Of a DNA stretch of 64,000 bases, positions 55,287 through 64,000 are shown piece by piece. The notes beneath the pieces were generated by a model. The model searched no databases. It was not told the origin of the DNA and saw nothing but the letters and a program-made list of their open reading frames with translations. The stretch is taken from positions 1,488,001 to 1,552,000 of the forward strand of contig JAHREC010000049.1 in the NCBI GenBank assembly GCA_020081605.1. Direction: 5' to 3'. A program made the translations under genes and the position numbers. Origin of the DNA: Albifimbria verrucaria (Eukaryota > Ascomycota > Sordariomycetes > Hypocreales > Stachybotryaceae). Every line of letters starts with the position of its first letter. Within the stretch, counting starts at the first letter, position 1.

Positions 55287-56732
55287 CCAGCAAACATAAA
55301 CCAAACTCAATGTATAACACTTGTTTGAGACCAGGTTGAGGAGACCGAACAACGAACGCGTGAGACGACGCCACAGTCGCAGTGCCTTTGTGATGGGTGG
55401 CATACAACCCCAATTGTTACCGCATCGCGGTCCAGAGCCTTAGCAGTTGCGGCATATACCCTTCTTTTGAAAAGGAGAAACAGTTCTGCATGGACCCAGA
55501 ATCCGCCTGGATGATGTACTAGATACGGATAGCAGGTAGGTAAATACGGATTAGACCAGATCGTTATTGTCTGTAGAGATACCCAAGTAAACGTACAGCT
55601 GCTGCGACGTTTGAAGTTTGGTGCGAATTATTGCGTCACATGTGCTCCTGCTCCTTCATTGCGGCAGGAGCAGGAGCAAGCTGATGGCGAACGGCGAATG
55701 ACAAATGACTGACTGCCAACCTTTTTTTTAATCGTCCTTGTTTGAGGTGCGCATCTGAAACTCGCCATCGCATCCCTGGACTGTGCATCTCCACGCTTCT
55801 TAATTTGGACGGCTTAAGCTTAACGTTCCAACTCCGCAGTGCGATCAGCAATGTGCCATCACTCGGAAAAACCACAGCATGTTCTTGGAGATGTGCTGAA
55901 TGCCGTGCTGAGGTTGCCTCTGGGATGTGCGACGGGATGCGCGTCGATCCGACGTCGGAGAATCGACAAGGGGCGGCCGTCCCTATTCCATGCCTGCACC
56001 GAGCCCCTCGGCGGCAGAAGCCCCATCATCTGTGACACGGGACACGTCCCCTGATTGGAAGGTCTGGGATGCCGACGAGATTCTCATACAGAGCCGCGTC
56101 GTAGCCACCTTGGCAGACCCCGGCAGCAAGGAGTTGGGGTTAAGCTTCTGCAAGGATCAGACGGAATCGCCTTGACTCCATCCCGGCTGTTGGGATGGCA
56201 GCCCAACACACGGACCGGCTCAGAGGTTCGGACGCTGAGTTTTCCACCCCTCGGATCGATCTTGACGGGGATGCATGGGGCATCTGGGGCATCTCACGTT
56301 TGGGACCAGATGATTCCGGTCGCATCGATGAAGCAGCCGACTCCAAGTGTGTTGATGGCAACTGTTGCCTGCGTCGACCTCGATTGCCATTGGATGCTGT
56401 CATGTTGGTAGGCTCGGTTTCATGCATGGAAGTCCATCCCATGAAGGTCCAGATGAAGCTTAACCGTCTCTTGTTTGTACCCCATGCGGACGAAGCTCTG
56501 CTTCCTCGCGAGTATATATACACAATCGACCACCTCATCTCCACTCGATTCTAGACTGCTTCAACCACCAGAGACCTGACCAACTTCTTACCTATCCTTC
56601 CTCCTGTCTTTTCTGAAGAGCTGGTCTCTGTTCTATTCGTTCCGCAGTGCGCAGCTCCATTCCTTACCTTTTTTGGACTTTTACTCTCGACTCTCTTTTT
56701 GTGTCAAACAAATTATACCCATTCACGTCACC
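55287..56732. other. Intergenic region, promoter of the Pro-rich secreted protein
   Basis: No convincing gene. 55640-55680 contains GCTCCTGCTCCTT and its inverse GGCAGGAGCAGGAGCA, a possible hairpin. The end is a pyrimidine-rich leader typical of strongly expressed fungal genes. Confidence 0.5.
56512..56522 (+). promoter_or_regulatory. TATA box of the Pro-rich secreted protein gene
   Basis: GTATATATACA lies about 215 bp before the ATG at 56733, followed by a CT-rich leader. This implies a long 5' untranslated region. Confidence 0.55.
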
Positions 56733-57865
56733 ATGAAGTCTCTTAGTGTTCTCCTTCTTACAGCCGGCCTGGCGTCGGCCATGGTTGTCCCGGCTCATGT
56801 TCCCCAGAACCGCCGGTCTATCACCGTCATTGGAGGCGCTGCACCGCTCGGTGCTGCTGTGCCTGTTGCTGAGGTCCCTGGAGCCGCCGTGCCTGAAGTG
56901 GGCAAGGAGGAGAAGGGCCCCAAGGGTCCCAAGGAAGCCGAAGCCGGAAGCCCACCGGCACCTGCTCCTCCTGCTCCTCCTGCTGCTACTCCCCTCCCCT
57001 CCCGGTGGTGAAGCTCCTCCTCCCCTCCTCATGAGTCTGGCGCTGCTCCTCCACCCCTGAGGCTGGCGCTCCTCCTCCCCTCCCCACCTGCGAACGGAAC
57101 TGCCCCTCCTCCTCCTCCCGAGGTTGTCGCTCCTCCGGAGGCTACACCTCCCGAGGCCACACCCGTCGAGACCATTACCTCAGAGGTTCTTCCTGAGGCT
57201 ACACCCGCCGAGACCACTACCTCGGAGGCTCTCCCTGAGGCTACTCCTGCAGAGTCCACCTCAGTAGCCCTTCCCGAAGCCACTCCTCCGGCAGCCCCAG
57301 CTCCCGGTGATGAGAATGGCAATGGTATTCCTGATGCTGAAGAGGGTGACAAGGGCAAGGATGATGGCAAGGGCAAAGACGACGGCAAGGGCCGCGATGA
57401 CAACGACCGCAACAACGACCGCAACCGTGGTAACAACGGCAAGGGACGCGGTAACAACCGAGATGACCAGCAGCTTCAGCTTGACCTCGCCAAGCAGATC
57501 CAGCTTACTCTCAGCCAGCTGAACGTTGGCGGCGTCCTCGATCTCCAGGCTCTCGCTGGTGCTGGCATTGCCCAGAGCGTCTCTCTTCTCGTTCAGGTTC
57601 AGCAGGTCCAGGTCCTGCAGCAGCTGCAGCTTGTCACCCAACAGCAAGCCATTGCAATTCTCGGCGGCGGTGCCGCGGCCGAAGTTGCCAAGGGCCGTGT
57701 TGATCGTGTTGACCGTGTCCAAGGAAAGGGCCGCGGCAGAAAGAGTATGTTTACAACCCCTAGACCCCTATTCTGTCCCTAAAAGGAGCATTTCCTACTT
57801 GGTTGAATGGAATGTTTGCTGACTTTCATCTGGCAGATGATGAGCGCTCTCTCATTCGTTTCTAA
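56733..57865 (+). CDS. Secreted Pro/Glu/Thr-rich protein with Gln/Leu-rich C-terminal domain
   Basis: Signal peptide MKSLSVLLLTAGLASA; then ITVIGGAAPLGAAVPVAEVP, a poly-Pro/Ala region (about 56955-57115) in which the frame changes at least twice, five or so copies of PEATP/EATPAETTTSE, and a charged Asp-Gly-Lys-Asn stretch (KGKDDGKGKDDGKG). The C-terminal domain is QLDLAKQIQLTLSQLNVGG, LDLQALAGAGIAQSVSLLVQ and QVQVLQQLQLVTQQQ, probably an amphipathic helix or beta structure. Intron 57745-57836 joins RGRK to NDERSLIRF and stop at 57863-57865. The C-rich repeats make the central part unreliable. No known family is recognised; a cell-wall or secreted role is inferred from the signal peptide and Thr-rich repeats. 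Confidence 0.65.
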
Positions 57866-59501
57866 AGCGAACACTCATGACTATTCTCATTCATTACTCT
57901 TACGACACAGGAAATGGTGATCGCAGCGTCTTGATGATGCGCACGCCATAGTCCCTTTACAGGTAGAGGTTTGCGGCGTACAGAGGAGAGGGTAACCTGG
58001 GATAGGTTGAAGCCGGTCACAATATGGGCTTGGGAACTGGGAATATACGGAACTTGGGTAACCATAAGAAATTGGCTTTTCAAGAAATCAATAGAAATGA
58101 AACGCCTTATCGGCTTTAATCATACAAAGAAGAAGATCTTTCACGGTGCCATGTCGGGATTGTTGAATGAATGCTTTGAGTAATCTCCTGGCATTATTCG
58201 CAATGTTTGTTGGATATTTGTCTACTGTATTCCTCTCATGGGGTATGCCACATTTGATCGCAGACCGCGTATAAGGTCGAAAACAACAGAGGGCTCCTCT
58301 TTGGCCAAGACTGTCAAGAAGTGACTCCCAGCCTCGCCCTCGATTGGCGTCCTGTTGTTTGGATGCGACATGTCTCTCTCTATTTCTTGCATACGATCTA
58401 CCCCTTTCCCTGGGACGATGTTTTGTCAAGTGTCGAGCCTTTGAAGTAGAGTAATGTTAAGAAAGCCTTGGTTATTGCGCCGCCCTGGATATTACATGGT
58501 GCACCGCGCAAGACAATCACATTAATCGAGTGAAATTGCATGTTATTTCCCATCGGCGTGGGCCCGGGACCGCGTGTCCGTGTATATCGGCGGCCGGATT
58601 AGGAAATATTCTCACACACGCCGTGGAATGTGGGGCAGGCTCAGGCTCAGCTTCGGACCCCGAGAGGCTGGGTGGCCGGGGCCAGAATGTGACATTCATT
58701 CCGCAGCCTGCCGCTGCATTGGGCACCCAAAGTCCTGGTGTATGGGAGATTTGCTCTTTGTCTGCTCACGGCCTGGGGCACTCATTGTGTCGAGGACCTC
58801 GCAGGCAGGATGGCCACACGCGCTTATACTGCTGGTCACGACAATGCGTTGTCCCTCGCCGATGCTTAATGAGGGCGGGCTGGCGATAGCTTCACGCGTT
58901 ACGCACTGCTCTGTGTTTTCCAACATAATATTTTCTTTCAAGATATATGCTTAGTCTTCTGAGAAAAAGATCTGCTTTCATTGGGTGCATTCCGAAGTCT
59001 TTTCGTTTTGCAAACTAGCCAAGAGCACCAACATTGACGCGCTTCCCTTACGGGAGCATGCATGCAAAGGGTAGACAGTTGGTAAACATCGCGCCGCGAG
59101 GCACTCGCTGGCATTTCGGCTACAAACAAATTGTGTGCCTACAGAGAGCCGGCAGGAGCCCTCCCAGCCAGTGTGGGGTTGGTATCTGACTCTCCAGCCA
59201 TGTCCCGACGTTTTGAATGAGTCCTAATTTCCTCTCATTCCAAGCCGCACAACTGTCCGCGCCCACCGCGTTGGGTCATCTGCTGTGTTCGTTGTGGTTT
59301 CGGGTATTCGACTTATTCGACATGTAGGGCCTGTCATTATTTCGCAATCATAAATAGGCTCTGTCCGCTCTGTTTCCTGATGAAGAGAAGATCTCCAGCA
59401 CACAGCTCTTCAGCCTCCTTCGCTATAAATCACATCTTCCGGAACATAGTGGCAGGGTTCATTCACTTCAATTCAAATCATACACCTCCACAGCCGGCAA
59501 G
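57866..59501. other. Intergenic region between the two secreted-protein genes
   Basis: No gene is supported; open frames at 58530-58954 are motif-free. The right end is the promoter of the LLGG-repeat gene. Confidence 0.5.
59424..59430 (+). promoter_or_regulatory. TATA box of the LLGG-repeat gene
   Basis: TATAAAT about 75 bp before the ATG at 59502, in a good position for a short 5' leader. Confidence 0.6.
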
Positions 59502-60802
59502 ATGAAGACCGTCGCTATCGTCGCTGGCGCTCTCGCCTCCGTCGCCGCCGCCGCTCCGGCCATGGCCAAGCACGACAACGCGAAGCGCACCTTTGGCCCC
59601 TTGAGTGCTGGCCTGAACACTGGAGCCGGACTCAACAACCAGCTCAATGGTTTCCTCTTCAACCACCTGGACATCAGCTACGTTGCCAGCATCAACCCGC
59701 TCGATCTCAACAGGTTCGAGAGCCTGGGCATCAACAACCACCTTGATATTGTATCGTTCGCTCCCCTCTTCAACAGCCCGACTTTCGATCTGGGATCGCT
59801 GCTCCAGCTCCAGCAGCTGAGCACCCTCCTAGGAATTGCCAGCACTGGCATCCTGGACTCCTTCGATCTCTCCACCTTGCCTCTGGGTGGCCTGGACCTT
59901 GGACTTCTCGGCGACCCTCTTCAGGCTTTCAACCTGGGCTCTCTGCTTGACCCTTCGCTGGTGCCCCAGATTCTTCCCATCGCACAGCCTCGTAAGTAGA
60001 AAATGCTCGAACATGCTGTCGAGAACTAACATGCTGACTGGTAGTTTGTACTAGTTATTGATCCTCTTAGCCCTTCCCTGCTAGATCCTTTCGGCAGCCT
60101 CCTGGGCGGCCCTGATCCTCTCTCTGCTCTTCTTGGTGGACAACCCTCTAATCCTCTGGCTAGCCTCCTTGGCGGACAGAGCCCTGACGTGCTTGCTTCT
60201 CTTCTTGGTGGACAGAGCCCTGATGTGCTCGCCTCTCTTCTTGGCGGACAAACTGCTGATCCCCTCGCTGCTCTTCTTGGTGGCCAGAACCCTGATCCCC
60301 TCGCTGCTCTTCTCGGTGGCCAGAACCCCGACCCTCTCACTGCTCTCCTCGGCGGACAACCCACCGACCCTCTCACTGCTCTTCTCGGTGGCCAGACCCT
60401 GATCCTCTCGCTGCTCTCCTGGGCGGACAAGCTCCCGATGCACTGTCCAGCCTCCTTGGCGGAAGCCCTGATGCCCTCACCAGCCTCCTTGGTGGCAGCC
60501 CTGATGCCCTCACCAGCCTCCTTGGTGGAAGCCCTGATGCCCTCGCTACTCTCCTCGGACAGGTACCCGATGCCGTGACCAGCCTCCTCAACGGCGCTCA
60601 GCCCACCGCTCAACCCACTGGCCTTCTTTCAGGAATTGTTGGTCCTCTTACTGATCTTCTTAACCCCATCCTTGAGCCTGTCGCCTCGGCCCTCGGGCCT
60701 GTCACTACTCCTTTGGCGCCTGTCGCCGCAGCTGTCGACCCCGTGGTCGACCTTCTTGGCCTTGGTGATCTCACTTCGGCCCTGGGTCTTGGCGGCAAAT
60801 AA
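59502..60802 (+). CDS. Secreted hydrophobic protein with 14 tandem LLGG repeats
   Basis: Signal peptide MKTVAIVAGALASVAAAAPA; N-terminal domain with FGPLSAGLNTGAGLNNQLNG, LDISYVASINPLDLNRFESL and LGSLLQLQQLSTLLGIAS. Intron 59993-60054 (branch site CTAAC, acceptor ACTAG) splices to PLSPSLLDPFG, without which the second part would be out of frame. The repeats are 12-residue units of the type SLLGGQSPDVLA or ALLGGQNPDPLA, then 11-residue units SLLGGSPDALT. The tail is LLSGIVGPLTDLLNPILEPV to GDLTSALGLGGK. One base appears missing in the C run 60397-60399, inside a repeat, and the frame is restored by adding one C. The protein has almost no charged residues apart from the Asp in each repeat. Family unknown to me. 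Confidence 0.7.
60096..60590 (+). repeat. In-frame tandem repeat array (36/33-bp units) in the LLGG protein
   Basis: About 14 units, each with CT-CTT-GG(T/C)-GG(A/C) encoding LLGG. Nine units are 36 bp and carry Gln after LLGG; the later four are 33 bp and lack it. The first unit is shorter. Adjacent units are nearly identical at the DNA level (60168-60240), showing recent expansion. Confidence 0.85.
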
Positions 60803-63800
60803 GTCATGATGAGCATATTGCACCAGTTTAACTGCTTTAACCGATCATGGTTCCTAGGGGTTTGGAGCTAATTCTATTCTTGTTCTTCTTCAGGGGTACG
60901 GGGTTTGGGGTTTGGATCTGTGGGATAGAAAAAACATTTAATGATTCGATTGTTTCTGCCGGGGTGCTGCTGGATAATACGTTTGTCAAGGGCTTTCTTG
61001 TTTGTCAACATGGTTAGTTTGGAGTTTAGTTTCTGCCATTGGCTTAGTTATGAAAAGATGTTTTTGTCTCAAGACATTACCGCAAACTCTGGGATTCTTG
61101 TCCATCCATTTCAGTGATTACATGTGAGACATGCGTAGCTCCTAGACTTAACGAATACTCACCCGCTTCGTCTGGCTTGACTCTTCCTGACTGATTATCC
61201 ATTATGACTTTGTAAGTCGGACTTACAGGAGGACACATCCGCGTCACTTTGTAAAGTGCATGACTTCCGGCAACGCACTCGAAGATGGAGGTGTACATCT
61301 AACAATGCATCTTCGGAAATCTCACTCAGAGCAGCCAAGGTTCTCGACATTTGCCCCAGGCTTATGCACATGCAAGACGGGCGGAAGGAAATAAGTGTAG
61401 ATGCTGAGACATCGCCAAAAGATCACGCAATTCCAAAAGAGCACGGCGGGCGAGGCTCTACTGGCCGCGTTCCGAGGCCGGCTCCGTGTCCTATTGGACT
61501 CCTGCACGTCGGGTTTTACTGCAGCGTTGCACGGCTCCTTTGCATTCAATAAATGACAAAGCACGGCTATTGTTCCACCATTGAGGGAGGCACCAGCTAC
61601 CACGGGTTGCCTTTTCATTCTTCTCGCATCGGGTGAATAGTGGCGTTATTGTGATTGGGAGGAAAGAGCAATAATTCATTTATGTTGCAGAATGAAAGCT
61701 GAAAAAGAGGTGCATTGTTGATCTTTGCTGTGTCAAGCGAGGTGGCTTCGGGCAACAGGAGCCACGATCTCGAACCTGATGTATGAGTCTTTGAACCAAA
61801 TTCTCAAATTCTTACACCGTGGCACAAGGTTCGAGAACAGATGCAATAGTGCGCGCATAACCCATTCTATTTCTGTTGAGGGAGCACACTGTCAGCTTGC
61901 CCGCCTGTCATATACTTTGACTGTATTTGATACTTGGAGGCACAGTTCGCTGGTAACACACTCGTACCCAAGTTTAGTCCTGGGTTCTCGTGCTCGGAAT
62001 CCCTTGAAAGAGGTCACTTCACCTTGACCATCTCACAACCAAGCCACAAGATTAGAAGATATTGTAGGCTGACAAAGACTGTTGTGAAAGGCGAAGCTGT
62101 TGGATTGGCTGGCGTGCCCAGGACACTCCAAGGGACGGTCAGATTCAGCCAACGGCTGGACGCGGAACGGTTCGTAGATCGGTCTGAACCTCACCGTCAG
62201 CTGCACACGACAGCATACTGGATATGCACGCACGTCCTAGGACTGACTGTATGCATGCACTAGGCGGATGCGACCGACCCCATTCACCGTCAAATGCCAA
62301 TGCTCGCATTGAGTGAGCCCAACCTAACACAGCGCGCTAAAATGGATTCACCGGGTAGGGATGGCAGCACAGGAGACGGCTCGGACAGGGCCAGGCCCCG
62401 CCCCAAGCTGGCGATCATCCCATCTGGCGAAGGCCGCCGTCATTACCGGAGGTAGTAGGTGAGACGGCCGTCGTCATAAGCGGTCGTGTCCCCTTTTGGA
62501 GGGGCTCATCGCGATAGGCGCCAAGGGTTAATAATAATAAGGGTCTAGGTGAACCTTGAAGGCACTTAGCGTTGAGAGAGGGTCCGGCTGGTCTGGTCTG
62601 CCTCGCAATCTCGCCATCTCACCGTGGCGCGTTGAGAAGGGGCAGACGAAAGCCGCCATCAAGGACCCTTTCCTCGATAGCGACCGGGGGCGGCCATGGG
62701 GCAGAAGCCTCGGCGTACGGCGCCAGGAGTCTCCACCAGCCTGCGCCTCACACCTTGCTTGCCCGCTGTAGCTACACGTGGATTAGCAAAGCGCCCCGAA
62801 AGTACACCTGAGTTCAGCTGCTGCTCAAGCTTGAACAATGGGGTGGGTGACTTTTGATGTGACCCTTAACGGACTGAGTCTCGCCTGAGGCAAAGAAGGA
62901 GGGAGAAGGGGTAAAATGAAAGAAAAAAGAACGAAAAAGGCTGCAGTGTGGGAAAGGGGAGGGTTGCTTGCTGTGGCGGCACAGTCTGGAAGCGGGTACA
63001 AAGTTCCGAAACGTGGTGGTGGTGCATAAGGATTGGTCGAATCTGGCTCTTGAGCTTGAATTATTGGTAGCATCGTGGCATTCTTGCCGGCGATAGCTGG
63101 TGGAGCTGCGTTGTGGAGGGAGGCTTTTCTAGATTTAGGACTCTGCCTGTCGGTGATGGAAGCAAAGGGCATGATGATGGAAGAAGCTGGAAGAATCGTT
63201 TGCAGAGCTTGGTTGACTTACAGGTAGACACCTACTAGCCGTAGTACAGTACAGTGCCATCGACATTATGTTAGTTACTGAAGGTAAGGTACCTAGAAGT
63301 CGGTACCTGCCATCTGTTATGGTACAGCGTATGCCCTGCCCTGACGCACCTCAGCCAAACACATCCCGTAGCGCTAACATGACCCTTACCACACCACACC
63401 TCCTGAAGAAATAGATTCGTTGGTTCGCAATATGCATTCGATGCCAGCTCCTTCTCAATCCGAACAGCCGTCCACGAGGGGATAGACTCGTACTCTCACC
63501 GTACGAGCCTGGACTGCCCAGAAGCCTATGCCTCGGTTGCAAACGCAATTGGGCGCAAAGGGCGGCCATCATGCGTCGAGCTCCATAACGCAGATGCAGG
63601 TCAGTGGATGCGGTGGAGCAGGCAGCTTCCCGCCAGGTACAGTATTGTGCTGTACGGATACTGACCACGGCGAACGCTGGCTTGTTTCCGTTGCGTTGTT
63701 TGGCGTCGTCGTCGTCTTCCTCCCGGTGTGCTGCGGCAACCAACTACGCCATAGCTTGACTGACGTGTCGACTTAGCGAGGGCTTGTTAACGCACGGGGT

Positions 63801-64000
63801 TTCAACCATGGCCGGTCGTCAGGGTGGGTTGGGGAAAGCTTCGTCATCGACTATATGTGAAGGTGTGGTATTCCCAGGACTCCAGCTCCCGGATCGACCA
63901 TCTCTATTAGGGACACACACTCACCCACTTTATGCAGCCCTCATGGTCACCTCACTCCCATGGCATCCAATACCATGTCCATGATGCAGTTGCTTGTTTG
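60803..64000. other. Gene-poor right end
   Basis: 3.2 kb with no convincing gene. The minus-strand frames 62825-63172 and 63351-63743 have no recognised motif. TACCT/AGGTA-type sequence occurs near 63285-63310 (GGTAAGGTACCTAGAAGTCGGTACCTG). Confidence 0.45.

Noticed and set aside
58530..58954. Overlapping plus-strand frames of about 120 codons
   Set aside because: Two frames open over the same GC-rich stretch with unrelated, motif-free translations.
62825..63172. 115-codon minus-strand frame with a hydrophobic stretch
   Set aside because: The FFVLFSFILPLLPP part derives from an A/G-rich low-complexity tract; no family or promoter evidence.
1..64000. CRISPR arrays, biosynthetic clusters, starship-type or other large mobile elements
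   Set aside because: No spaced short repeats, no PKS/NRPS or terpene synthase motifs, no tyrosine recombinase or reverse transcriptase signatures were seen on either strand.

Overview
This window is nuclear DNA of a filamentous ascomycete, most likely a sordariomycete. The evidence is about two dozen compact genes with short introns (mostly 42-190 nt, many with GTAAGT-like donors), a BLI-3 homologue, a carnitine carrier of the acuH/Crc1 type and a peroxisomal multifunctional beta-oxidation enzyme. No bacterial, organellar or viral backbone is visible. Genes are mostly single units on either strand, and no secondary-metabolite cluster is evident.

Layout. 0-5 kb: 3' part of a FOX2-type multifunctional enzyme and a membrane RBR ubiquitin ligase. 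5.3-19 kb: gene-poor, partly AT-rich, with an 84-bp tandem duplication, a ~300-bp dispersed repeat in two inverted copies (one abutting an intron-containing tRNA-Pro gene), a single-pass SH3 protein and an AFG1-type mitochondrial ATPase. 19-23 kb: a TFIIIC subunit and the GPI8 transamidase. 26-43.8 kb: a histidine-phosphatase family protein, carnitine carrier, secreted M15-like protein, MSC2 zinc transporter, ALG1, a UBC15-like E2, SNU23/DPH5 (divergent pair), BLI-3 and a bZIP factor. 44-64 kb: gene-poorer, with a GPI-anchored cupredoxin, an F-box protein, an orphan gene, the PP4 catalytic subunit, a small membrane protein and two secreted low-complexity proteins, one built from 14 LLGG repeats.

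Functional themes. Fatty-acid use appears twice (FOX2 and the carnitine carrier). ER glycolipid processing is represented by ALG1 and GPI8, and the cupredoxin ends in a GPI-anchor signal. Ubiquitin and protein turnover are represented by the RBR ligase, the E2 and the F-box protein. RNA and translation functions are TFIIIC, tRNA-Pro, SNU23 and DPH5.

Caveat for every gene model: nearly all conserved genes contain one or more apparent one-base frameshifts, mostly one base too few in a C/G run (about forty in total, counted by eye). This looks like homopolymer under-calling in the source assembly rather than biology. Spans below join the frames where protein family conservation makes the join clear. 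No database search was possible, so family names rest on recognised motifs.
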